From GW2011-AR15 sp964428335 (GTDB taxonomy: Archaea; Nanobdellota; Nanobdellia; Woesearchaeales; GW2011-AR15), in assembly GCA_964428335.1 (NCBI GenBank), contig CAYRXW010000002.1, forward strand, positions 199,088-263,087: DNA of 64,000 bases. The letters are read 5' to 3'. Position numbers and translations under genes: made by a program. Below are positions 34,171 to 42,293 of the stretch, one piece after another. The stretch's first letter is position 1; the number at the start of each line of letters is the position of its first letter. A model generated the notes under the pieces. The model was not told the DNA's origin. It did no database searches and was given only the letters and a program-made list of their open reading frames with translations.

Positions 34171-34760
34171 ATCTTCAGTTTCAGAAGCTCTTTTGGCTTC
34201 TCTACCAAGAAATCAGGACTATGTTTCTTCAGCAGCTCTTTTGAATTATATCCCCAGGCTACAGCAATTGATTTTATTCCTGCTTTTCTTGCTGCTTCAA
34301 TGTCCCTGGTTTCATCTCCTATATAATACGCATCAAATATATTAAAATCCTTAATCACTTTCTTTATTGCAGCATGCTTTGAAAAGAGTGTTGAGCTATG
34401 GACAAAATCAAACACCTCAAGTTCATTTTCCCTTAAAAATGTCTCAGCATTCTCCTTTAGATTTGCAGTAACTATTCCCAGGTTATACTTTTCTTTTAGC
34501 TTCCTTAATACTGATGGAACGTCTTTAAACGGAAGGATTTTTTCCTCTCTCACTTCTTTCATGGCTTCTTCAATAATCAGAGGAAGCTTAATCAGCGGAA
34601 CTTTAGCCTCTTTGAAATTTTCCTTCATCTCTTTATTTCTTATATCTTCTATTGAAATTTCTGCAAACTTATACTTAAGTGCAAGATTATTTATTACCTT
34701 AAAATTAGCGTCAATGCTATCTGCAATTGTCCCATCAAAATCAAAAATAAGATATGTCAT
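34167..34760 (-). CDS. HAD-superfamily phosphatase (phosphoglycolate phosphatase-like)
   Basis: A 197-residue HAD hydrolase. Motif I is IFDFDGTIADS (Asp7 nucleophile, Asp9 acid), motif II LGIVTANLKEN, motif III lysine in AAIKKVIKD, and motif IV YYIGDETRDIEAARKAG. A helical cap sits between motifs I and II (subclass I). Likely a cytoplasmic small-molecule phosphatase; phosphoglycolate is a guess by similarity. It directly abuts the coiled-coil gene upstream, with no gap. Confidence 0.8.
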   Translation of the reverse strand: MTYLIFDFDGTIADSIDANFKVINNLALKYKFAEISIEDIRNKEMKENFKEAKVPLIKLPLIIEEAMKEVREEKILPFKDVPSVLRKLKEKYNLGIVTANLKENAETFLRENELEVFDFVHSSTLFSKHAAIKKVIKDFNIFDAYYIGDETRDIEAARKAGIKSIAVAWGYNSKELLKKHSPDFLVEKPKELLKLKI

Positions 34761-36683
34761 TTATCTTGCTATTTCAATCAGGCTTATTTCATCATATAAC
34801 TGCCTTATCTGGTTATGCAAGTCCTGCTTTTCCTGCTGGCTTGAGAAAGACATGCCATAATACCTATCCCTAATCTGGTTATAGTAGACCTTTGCCTCAT
34901 TGACCTTATTTGCCTTCAGCATTGTCCTACAGGATTCCATCAGCTTGTACAGGTTTTTTTCACTTCCTGTATCAAGCACCTTCACATTCTGGACAGTATT
35001 TATGTCACTAAACCTAATACCATTTGCTGAACCTTTCAGCTGGTCATGAAGATACTGTTCAAACTCATCATCAATAAGCTTGCTTTTTTCTTCTTCAATG
35101 ACATTTTTTGCGTATTGCACAGCAACAGTCTCTTTATCCACGTTTCTCTGTTTCTTATACATCCTGTCTTCTTTAATGGAAATTTCCTTCTCCTTTTTCT
35201 CAAGGCTGGCTTTTTTCTCCTGAAGCGATTTCAGCATGGATTTCTCGTGGTTTTCCAAAGTATCCAGCTTCTTTAGGTACTCAGCTTCCCTTTTTATCAG
35301 GTCATCTTCTTTTTCTTTCAATGAGATATCCTGCTTGTCTAGCTGTTCCATAATCTTTCCCAGTTTCTTTTCTTTTGAAACAACTGTTATTTCCCGATCT
35401 TCAAGTATGTTAAGCTTCTTTTTTATCTCAGTTTCCTTTGTTGACTGGGTTCTTTCTCTTTCCTTTAAGTCTCTTTCCTTAATCTCAAGTTCGGATTTTA
35501 GTGCAGCAAGTTTCTGAGCTTTCTGGAAATATTCCTTTTCTAAATTGATAAGGTATTGTGTCCTTTCCCTGACATCATGATCAAGCCTTCTTTTCAGATT
35601 ATCAATATATTCCATATCCCGTTTATAGGAATCTTCATGGCCAGAAAGCTTGCTTTCCTTCTCAGTAAGTTCAGTCTGAAGCTTAGCAAGTTCATCTCTT
35701 TTCTTTTCAAGCTGCTTTAATACTAAAATAAGATCTTTATGTCCGTCAAGCTCAATCAGTTTCTCATCATCAGGGCTCATCCTTGAGATGGATGCCCTTT
35801 CGGTTTCAAGTTCCTTAATGACATCTGTAATGTTCTCGCCTTTCTTTGTCTTTGGAATTTCATGAAGCTTTGATTTCAATTTTGATATTTTTTTTGCATT
35901 CATCACAAGCTTCTTTGCATGGGCAGCAGGTATCTTCAATTTGCTTGAAATAACTTTATGGTCATGCCTTGCAAGGTGTTGCGCAGTCTTTATTCCAGCT
36001 TTTCTTAATACTTTTTCTCTTTTTGGTCCGATGCCTGAAACTTCAGACAATGGTATTTCTTTTTGATTTAATAAATCGTCATCTATATGCGACTGCATAT
36101 AATGCTCTCCTTCTTCTACCCAAACAGGAACCTCTTCAGGTTTAGGCATTGTTTCAAGAACAACAGGAAGTTGTGTTGTATCAAGAAACTCATTAAAACT
36201 CTTTTTAGATTCATCAATTGTTTCTGTTTTTTCTTCTTTTTTCTCTAAGTTAATAACAGGTGATGGGACTAATGCTTTAGGTGTTTCAATTTTTGCAGGT
36301 TCAGCAATTTTAGGCTTAAATGTATCTTCATTAATCACAGGCAATTTAATCAGCACAGCAGAATCTTTTTTTGGTTCTTCTTTTTTCTTTGCTGAGAACA
36401 AACCAAAGAAACTTTTCTTTTCCTTTTGAACAGTTGGTGGTTCAGGAAGGTTAACCAGCTCTTCTTTTGGCTTTTCAACTTTTTCTGTTTTAGTTTCCAA
36501 AGGTAGTGCAGGAATTTTCTTCTCTGTTTTTTCTTCTTCTTTCTTTAAAGGCAATGGCGGGAGCGGCACATCCATTTTTTTCTCATGTGTCTCAGGAACC
36601 TTAACATCCAGTTTTGGTGGTTCTGGAATATCATCAAGATTAAATTTTGGAGGTTGAGGTATATCAGTTTTTTTCTTATCCAT
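34761..36683 (-). CDS. Pro-rich/HhH/coiled-coil protein, 640 aa
   Basis: I choose the ATG at 36683, with AGGGGATT just upstream, over an ATG five codons earlier. Domains: an acidic Pro/Lys-rich low-complexity region of about 200 residues with repeats such as IPQPPKFNLDDIPEPPK and a central KKSFFGLFSAKKKEE; a helix-hairpin-helix unit (IPLSEVSGIGPKREKVLRKAGIKTAQHLA) that suggests DNA binding; and about 300 residues of long charged coiled coil from EKLIELDGHKDL onward. A C-terminal helical domain resembles short TPR-like pairs (SCRTMLKANKVNEAKVYYNQIRDRY). The layout recalls a chromosome- or cytoskeleton-associated structural protein. Function unproven. Confidence 0.6.
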   Translation of the reverse strand: MDKKKTDIPQPPKFNLDDIPEPPKLDVKVPETHEKKMDVPLPPLPLKKEEEKTEKKIPALPLETKTEKVEKPKEELVNLPEPPTVQKEKKSFFGLFSAKKKEEPKKDSAVLIKLPVINEDTFKPKIAEPAKIETPKALVPSPVINLEKKEEKTETIDESKKSFNEFLDTTQLPVVLETMPKPEEVPVWVEEGEHYMQSHIDDDLLNQKEIPLSEVSGIGPKREKVLRKAGIKTAQHLARHDHKVISSKLKIPAAHAKKLVMNAKKISKLKSKLHEIPKTKKGENITDVIKELETERASISRMSPDDEKLIELDGHKDLILVLKQLEKKRDELAKLQTELTEKESKLSGHEDSYKRDMEYIDNLKRRLDHDVRERTQYLINLEKEYFQKAQKLAALKSELEIKERDLKERERTQSTKETEIKKKLNILEDREITVVSKEKKLGKIMEQLDKQDISLKEKEDDLIKREAEYLKKLDTLENHEKSMLKSLQEKKASLEKKEKEISIKEDRMYKKQRNVDKETVAVQYAKNVIEEEKSKLIDDEFEQYLHDQLKGSANGIRFSDINTVQNVKVLDTGSEKNLYKLMESCRTMLKANKVNEAKVYYNQIRDRYYGMSFSSQQEKQDLHNQIRQLYDEISLIEIAR

Positions 36684-36921
36684 TAAATCCCCTGTCATTT
36701 TTATTAAAAATTATGCATTCTCCTTTATATACTTTACCACAAAATAAGAGAATTAGTTTCCTTTCAGCTTTTCAAAATAGCTTTACAATAAGCTTGCTTT
36801 ATTATTTAGCATTGCCTTAATCACAATCTTCAAACTAATTTACTCTTTCTTAATATTTTCCTAATTAAATAGGCAATCATCAAAAATTTTATAAACCTGT
36901 ATACATAAGTATATACTGAAA

Positions 36922-37437
36922 ATGGATACAAGTATGGCTGATTATAGTAAATATAACTTTCACCGTACTATAAAATATAAGGGTGTCTTTGATTATGATG
37001 GCCTCTATAAATTCATTGTGAAGTGGATAAAGGACCATGATTTTGATTACTATGATACAAAGATATGGGATTATCCTCCTTATAAAATCCATAAAATGAT
37101 GGGGAGAAAGAAAGTCAGCTTTTATTGCATGCTTATGCTTTTGCCGGAGATTTGGGTATGGGAAGATAAACCGGTTGAAGTGATAAAAAATGGCCAAGTG
37201 AAAAAGCTTACAGAAGCCAGGCTTAAAGTGATAATAAACGGTGGATACATAGTTGATTATGATGGAGATTTTGAGAAATCACCAGGCCTAAAGAAGATTG
37301 AGCAGTTCCTGCTACAGAAAGTCCTTTATCACGAAACACTGCTAAAGTATTTTGATTACCTTGATTATTATCTTTATGATTTCATGACAGATGTGAAAAA
37401 GTTCCTAGAGATGGAAACAGGGACTAACGCATATTAA
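36922..37437 (+). CDS. Unknown protein, tandem paralogue A (171 aa)
   Basis: First of three related small genes. A TATA-like TTTTATAAACCTG at about 36887-36897 is 25 nt upstream of the ATG, so the message is probably leaderless. Shared pattern with B and C: (K/N)xxGLF.Y.DL...I..(W/F)....GF, a beta-rich middle with aromatic residues (FYCMLMLLPEIWVWEDKPVEV, LKVIINGGYIVDYDGDF), and a C-terminal helix ending in FL. A is the most diverged and ends in acidic FLEMETGTNAY. No known family. Confidence 0.6.
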   Translation: MDTSMADYSKYNFHRTIKYKGVFDYDGLYKFIVKWIKDHDFDYYDTKIWDYPPYKIHKMMGRKKVSFYCMLMLLPEIWVWEDKPVEVIKNGQVKKLTEARLKVIINGGYIVDYDGDFEKSPGLKKIEQFLLQKVLYHETLLKYFDYLDYYLYDFMTDVKKFLEMETGTNAY

Positions 37438-37440
37438 ACA

Positions 37441-37956
37441 ATGGTTGAACTTTACACTACAGTTGCAGGTGAACAGCTTAACTTTGAAGGATTGTTCACA
37501 ATGGAAGATGTTTTTAGGATTATTGATAAATATTTCAGGATGAAAGGCTTTGATAAGAAGCTGATATTTGATGAGGAATTCCAGACTCCAAAAGGGAAAT
37601 ATTTCCATATCAAAGCAGAGTACTATAAGAAAGTTGATTCTTACATAAGGATGCAGACAAGGATGTGGCTATACATTAATGACTATAATCCAGTTGAAAA
37701 GGAAGTAGAGGGAAATAAAATAAAGACAGCGCATGGGAAATTCAATATAATACTTGATGCATTCCTGCAGACAGAATATTTTGGATTATTTCCGGACAAG
37801 AAGCCATTTTACTTCCTATTCAAAGTGTTCTATGAAAAATACATGGCATCAAACAGGATTGGGTATTGGGACAAAGTCTCAAAGCACGTGGTAAACGAGC
37901 TAAAGACTGAGCTTGCAGCATACCTGAACCTGAACAAATTCCTGTACGAGAGGTAA
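37441..37956 (+). CDS. Unknown protein, tandem paralogue B (171 aa)
   Basis: Starts 3 nt after paralogue A. It shows NFEGLFTMEDVFRIIDKYFRMKGF, the middle MQTRMWLYINDYNPVEKEVEGNKIKTAHGKFNIILDAFL, and the C-terminal helix VVNELKTELAAYLNLNKFLYER. The last segment is almost the same in C (VELQNELRSYLNLTKFLF), which makes the paralogy clear. The middle has alternating strands that could form a small barrel or sandwich. Co-transcribed with A and C. Confidence 0.62.
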   Translation: MVELYTTVAGEQLNFEGLFTMEDVFRIIDKYFRMKGFDKKLIFDEEFQTPKGKYFHIKAEYYKKVDSYIRMQTRMWLYINDYNPVEKEVEGNKIKTAHGKFNIILDAFLQTEYFGLFPDKKPFYFLFKVFYEKYMASNRIGYWDKVSKHVVNELKTELAAYLNLNKFLYER

Positions 37957-37958
37957 AA

Positions 37959-38468
37959 ATGCTAAGGGATGAGATTCAAAATGTCGCTCTTGGCCTTGGT
38001 GTCAATTATGAAGGCCTTTTCAATTATTCAGACCTGATAGCTTCTATAGATAGTTTCTTCAGGAAAAAAGGATATACAAAGCATGTGATGAACCACGAAG
38101 AGAAGGTAAAAGAGAAAGGAAGGGAAGTGAATTGGAGGCTTAGGCCATTTAGGATGGCAAAATCAAACAAGCTTGAGATACAGGTTTGGATGTCAATCAC
38201 AGATATGGTAGACACAGTTAAAGAAGTAGATGGAAAGAAATTAAATCTAAACAAAGGAAAAATAAAGATTTCAATTGACTGTTTTGTCCTTTCAGACATG
38301 AGGGGAAAATGGGAAGCAAGGGCAGAATACACATTTATCAGGACAATTTTTGACAAGTATTTGTTCAGGAGCAAATCCAAGGATTTTGAAGGCATGGTAA
38401 AATCAGACGCTGTTGAGCTTCAAAACGAGCTTAGGAGTTACTTGAACCTGACAAAATTCCTCTTCTAA
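37959..38468 (+). CDS. Unknown protein, tandem paralogue C (169 aa)
   Basis: Starts 2 nt after paralogue B. It shows NYEGLFNYSDLIASIDSFFRKKGYTKHV, KLEIQVWMSITDMVDTVKEVDGKKLNLNKGKIKISIDCFV and the C-terminal ELRSYLNLTKFLF. Same secondary-structure order as B. Three adjacent diverged copies of one fold suggest a heteromeric complex rather than gene-dosage amplification. No family recognised. Confidence 0.62.
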   Translation: MLRDEIQNVALGLGVNYEGLFNYSDLIASIDSFFRKKGYTKHVMNHEEKVKEKGREVNWRLRPFRMAKSNKLEIQVWMSITDMVDTVKEVDGKKLNLNKGKIKISIDCFVLSDMRGKWEARAEYTFIRTIFDKYLFRSKSKDFEGMVKSDAVELQNELRSYLNLTKFLF

Positions 38469-38518
38469 TCTGGTTTAGCAAAAGTTTAAAAATGAATTAA
38501 AATAATATCTTATTTTTA

Positions 38519-39082
38519 ATGGATAAACTTCGGGAGAAATTAAAGCAGTTTTTCACCTTAAAACGTGTGCTTCTCTCTTCAGTTCTCTTGTTTGTTGCCC
38601 TTCTATGGTTTAAATATCTTGCAGGAATAATTCTTGTTGTTGTTTTTACACCAATAACAATTTTTGTGATAAGATACAGCAGGTTTATCCCTCACGTCAC
38701 AGCAGACTGCAACCTTGCATTTGCATCCCTTATGGGGTATGCTTTTGGCCCTATTATAGGGGGGATTTATGCTGCTGTTGTTGGGATGATTTCACTTGTC
38801 ATGAACAGCCACGTGAAAATAGCAGCCCTTGCAAGTGTTTTACTGGCAGCAATCGGAGCCATACTCTGCAGCATTCTTGGCACAAGCCTGGGGCTTTCAT
38901 TTAATCATTCTTTTTTTATAGTTGCAATAATAAGGACAATCATAGCATTCCCCTTATTCGCAACACTTGGAACAGATCCATTAGAAAATTTCACGCACCA
39001 GACTTCCCAGATGCTATGCAACCTGATAATCTATCTTCCGCTCATGGGCCTGCTTTATAGCCTTTTTGGGCCATATTTATAG
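38519..39082 (+). CDS. Integral membrane protein resembling ECF transporter S components
   Basis: A 187-residue protein with about six hydrophobic segments after a basic start (KLREKLKQFFTLKR). The segments LAFASLMGYAFGPIIGGIYAAVVGMISLVM and AALASVLLAAIGAILCSIL are small-residue-rich and reminiscent of S components (substrate-binding subunits) of energy-coupling-factor transporters. The expected ECF ATPases and T subunit are not in the window. Identity of the substrate is not readable; a general membrane protein is an alternative. Confidence 0.45.
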   Translation: MDKLREKLKQFFTLKRVLLSSVLLFVALLWFKYLAGIILVVVFTPITIFVIRYSRFIPHVTADCNLAFASLMGYAFGPIIGGIYAAVVGMISLVMNSHVKIAALASVLLAAIGAILCSILGTSLGLSFNHSFFIVAIIRTIIAFPLFATLGTDPLENFTHQTSQMLCNLIIYLPLMGLLYSLFGPYL

Positions 39083-39141
39083 AGCTTATTTATTCAATAA
39101 TAATGATACATATATATATTGGGCAAGTTTTCTTTTAATCT

Positions 39142-40083
39142 ATGAATTTTCAAAGGATAGGGAAAGTAGAGGATTATAAGTTTTATCTTGATGTTGCATT
39201 CGGGAGAGCTTCAAAAAGCATTTCTGAAATAAGGTCTAAAATAAAGGATAATGACAGGCTAAACAGGATGAAGAAAGCCGAGATTGCAAGGATAGAGATT
39301 GTAAGGAACACCCTTATGGATTCATTTGAAAAAATAATAGAATCATTCCCAAGGACAGAAAAGCTTCCAGAATTCTATATTGAGCTTATGAAAGCATCAT
39401 TTGATTTTTCAGAATTCAAAAAAAGCCTCGGAGCAGTAAAATGGGCTTCAAATAAGGTAAATTATTTCTATAGCGGCTATGCGCAAAAATTAGTCAGGAC
39501 ACCCAATTTTGGAGATATACCTAAAGTAAGAGGGGAATTTTACGGAAGGGTCTCTTCAATCCCTAAGCAGATAAAAGATAATCTTGCATATCTTGAGGAA
39601 TGCAGGAAAATCATGAAAAGCTTCCCGAATGTAAAAGATATGAAGACAGTATGCATCGCAGGTTTTCCAAATGTAGGAAAATCAACATTGCTTAAGAAAC
39701 TCACAGGAGCAAATCCAGAAGTCAATTCTTACGCTTTCACAACAAAGACCTTGAATCTTGGTTACATGGGAGATGCGCTCAAAAAAATACAGGTAGTTGA
39801 TACTCCAGGGACATTAAACAGGGAAGACAGGATGAACCCTATAGAGACACAGGCGTACCTTGCGATGAAGCACTTAGCTAATACCATCGTGTATATCTTT
39901 GATCCAACCCTTGAATATAGCCTAAAAGACCAGGCTGAGCTGTTTAGGAAAGTTAAAAGTTATGATAAGCCTGTATTGGTTTACCTAAGCAAGACAGATA
40001 TAGCAGACGAATCTGTAATTAAGGAACTTAAAGAAAAATATAAAACAATAGAATTTGAAGAGCTTAAAGGTTCTTTACTGTAA
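39142..40083 (+). CDS. NOG1-type ribosome-biogenesis GTPase
   Basis: A 313-residue OBG/NOG1-family GTPase. A helical N-terminal domain of about 165 residues, as in Nog1, precedes the G domain: G1 GFPNVGKST (174-182), G2 Thr in YAFTTKTLNLGYM, G3 VVDTPG (218-223) and G4 LSKTD. Nog1 acts on pre-50S assembly. The protein ends soon after G4/G5, so it lacks the long C-terminal extension of eukaryotic Nog1. Its end overlaps the convergent L10e gene by 20 nt, fitting a ribosome-related neighbourhood. Confidence 0.85.
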   Translation: MNFQRIGKVEDYKFYLDVAFGRASKSISEIRSKIKDNDRLNRMKKAEIARIEIVRNTLMDSFEKIIESFPRTEKLPEFYIELMKASFDFSEFKKSLGAVKWASNKVNYFYSGYAQKLVRTPNFGDIPKVRGEFYGRVSSIPKQIKDNLAYLEECRKIMKSFPNVKDMKTVCIAGFPNVGKSTLLKKLTGANPEVNSYAFTTKTLNLGYMGDALKKIQVVDTPGTLNREDRMNPIETQAYLAMKHLANTIVYIFDPTLEYSLKDQAELFRKVKSYDKPVLVYLSKTDIADESVIKELKEKYKTIEFEELKGSLL

Positions 40084-40585
40084 CTGTTGTGTGAACAGGC
40101 ATTTTTGTGTTTGATCTTCCTAGTGCTTTTCTTGCCTGTGCAACTCCAGCTTCATTAACATATGCTGAAAGAATAATCTGTCCCTTCTTTAGCTGTGCTG
40201 CATTACCTGCTGGCTTCCCAAATGAGTGTGCCATACCTGAACTGAACCTGTCTGCTCCAGCTCCTGTTGCAAGTGAATGCTCTCTGATAATATGATGAGG
40301 ATATACTCTTACCTGAAGCCTAAATCCAGTTTTTCCAAGATACTTTTCAAGGTTTCTTGTTGCAATCTGTCTTGCAGATTCAAGTGCGTTATCCCTAACC
40401 TGAATATCATCTTTTGAAATCAAATCTACCCTGTGGGTAAATGTTCCTTGCAGGTTTCCTACATTAAACTTGACTACCCTGCATGCAGGTATACCCCTAA
40501 CGAAGGATTTGCTTCTGTATTTTGATTTTCTGGTATTAGGCCTGTCTAGTGCCCTGTAACATACGAACTTTCTAAGTCTTGCCAT
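40064..40585 (-). CDS. rpl10e: Ribosomal protein L10e (uL16)
   Basis: A 173-residue large-subunit protein that sits near the A-site tRNA. Signatures: RKFVCYRALDRPNTRKSKYRSKSFVRGIPACRVVKFN, the loop HIIREHSLATGAGADRFSSGMAHSFGKPAGNAAQLKKGQ and the end KALGRSNTKMPVHTTVTVKNL. The archaeal/eukaryotic length is normal. It is convergent with the NOG1-like GTPase. Confidence 0.95.
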   Translation of the reverse strand: MARLRKFVCYRALDRPNTRKSKYRSKSFVRGIPACRVVKFNVGNLQGTFTHRVDLISKDDIQVRDNALESARQIATRNLEKYLGKTGFRLQVRVYPHHIIREHSLATGAGADRFSSGMAHSFGKPAGNAAQLKKGQIILSAYVNEAGVAQARKALGRSNTKMPVHTTVTVKNL

Positions 40586-40694
40586 AACGCTTGAAGAAAA
40601 ACTAGGGATATTTAAAGCTTACCTTATTTGATTGTCTCTAAGCTCAAAAACCTTACTTTTCATGCTTTTTCTCCCAGTTAAATGAAAACAGCAA

Positions 40695-41921
40695 TTATCT
40701 GTGCTTATGGGCAGTATGGTCTATAATTCCAAATCCTCTGATTACGAGCATCTTAAAGATTATAGGAGAGATGATTGTTGTGATTATTGCAACAAAAACA
40801 ATGGCTGAAAAGATGTCTGATGATATAAGTCCCTGGCTTTTTGCAATGAGGACAGCAAAAAGTTCAGTAGCTCCCCTTGGATTAAGTCCCCATCCTATAA
40901 GTATTCCTTCGCTTATAGGTTCTTTTGTAAACATATTCCCAAGGACACATCCTGCCAGTTTTCCAAATATGGCTATTAATGTAAGCGCTATTCCCAAAAA
41001 AATATTGCTGAACATAAGGTTTATGTCAATTGAAAGTCCAATCCAGATGAAAATCAACGGGTGGAAAACACCGAAGTTGAATACTTCAATAGCTTCAATG
41101 ATATGATGTTCTTCATAATACAGTTTATCTTCAGTAAGCTTGTCTTTCAATAAAAGCCCGGCAAGGAGGGCACCTATGACATGGCTGAAGTTCAGCATTT
41201 CAGAAGCCATTGTCATCATAAGAAGGACAATCATTGCAACTGTAAAGTATTCCAGCTTTTTCCCCAATTTTCCTGTATGCCTAAATAGCCATTCAATAAT
41301 ATAATACCTCATTGCCAGCGTTATGAAGACGAACAAAAAAAGCTCAATGAACAGGTTAAGTATTGTCAGCTTTTCAAGTGCTCTTAAAAACAGGCCAAGA
41401 AGCGTTATTGCAAGTATCTCGAATATGTCTCCGATAATTCCAGCATCGATAATAATCTGCCCAATCCTCCTGTTAAGGATATTTAGTTCCTCAAGTATTG
41501 CAATAGAAACTTCCTCAGCTGTAACTGCAAGTGCAATCCCTACAAACAGAGATTCTATCCAGTTTTTAGTAAACATGAATGTAGCAATGAACCCGAAGAC
41601 AAGGGGCAAGAGTCCTGAAAAAAGAGCCATAACAGAAGAGCTCCTTGAAAGGTTCTTCATAAAATGAAAGTCGACCCTAAGACCTATGAAAAAAAGGACA
41701 ACAATAAGCCCGAAATTTGCAAAGAGAGAAATTATGCTGACAAAGTCAGGAAGAAAAGAGAGGTATTTCAAAAACCAGAAGTTCAGTGATAATCCTACCA
41801 GAAGCGGAGCGATGATTGTAGGGAAATTAATCTTTTTTAAAAAAAGGTTAAGGATGAAACTAAGAGTCAGGGATATTCCAATAACTATAACAACTTGTGT
41901 ATTAAACTCAAGATTCACCAT
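40695..41921 (-). CDS. Monovalent cation/proton antiporter (CPA2/Kef-type)
   Basis: A 408-residue polytopic membrane protein with about 12 spans. It matches the Na+/H+ exchanger domain of the CPA2 family: FPTIIAPLLVGLSLNFWFL, FFIGLRVDFHFMKN, ALAVTAEEVSIAILEELNIL, DAGIIGDIFEILAITLLGLFL, SHVIGALLAGLLLKD and GWGLNPRGATELFAVLIA. Conserved acidic residues in the unwound helices (GDIFE) would carry ions. No TrkA-N/RCK domain is attached. It likely exchanges Na+ or K+ for H+ across the cytoplasmic membrane. Confidence 0.87.
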   Translation of the reverse strand: MVNLEFNTQVVIVIGISLTLSFILNLFLKKINFPTIIAPLLVGLSLNFWFLKYLSFLPDFVSIISLFANFGLIVVLFFIGLRVDFHFMKNLSRSSSVMALFSGLLPLVFGFIATFMFTKNWIESLFVGIALAVTAEEVSIAILEELNILNRRIGQIIIDAGIIGDIFEILAITLLGLFLRALEKLTILNLFIELFLFVFITLAMRYYIIEWLFRHTGKLGKKLEYFTVAMIVLLMMTMASEMLNFSHVIGALLAGLLLKDKLTEDKLYYEEHHIIEAIEVFNFGVFHPLIFIWIGLSIDINLMFSNIFLGIALTLIAIFGKLAGCVLGNMFTKEPISEGILIGWGLNPRGATELFAVLIAKSQGLISSDIFSAIVFVAIITTIISPIIFKMLVIRGFGIIDHTAHKHR

Positions 41922-42293
41922 TCTTTTTAGATATAATTAATGAGAGGGATATAAAAAATATTCGCTTATCTAGTTATTTTTTAGCTAATTTTCTTTAGGC
42001 TGTGTTTTTATTTTCAGGTTATTTAATAAATTACAATATCTATAACTTCAATTCTTAACCAAATATATTCATAATAGTGTTTAGCATAGGCCTGTTTTTT
42101 CCAGGGTCTGGACCAGCTGCATCTTTCCAGATTTGTCATATATTAGGTATGTTAGTGTTTTTTCCATTTTTAGTTGCCTCCAATTAAGAAATAGTATAAT
42201 ATAGGCTAAATATAAATTATTACTTCAAAAATTTTATCAAAATTTCTTTAAAGTTAATAATATATTACTTTTACTTCAGTATTTGTTAAGTTT
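41922..42293. other. Intergenic region, 372 bases
   Basis: AT-rich spacer between two minus-strand genes. The only feature I can support is the 28-aa minus-strand microprotein frame with a GGAGG site (42081-42167). No tRNA-like fold or strong repeat was seen. Confidence 0.5.
42081..42167 (-). CDS. 28-aa microprotein candidate
   Basis: The ATG at 42167 has TTGGAGGC 8-9 nt upstream on the minus strand, a strong ribosome-binding site in an otherwise AT-rich spacer. The product starts MEKTLTYLIYDKSGKMQLVQ and ends with a Cys before TAA. Two beta strands around DKSGK are suggested. Too short for homology judgement. Confidence 0.35.
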   Translation of the reverse strand: MEKTLTYLIYDKSGKMQLVQTLEKTGLC

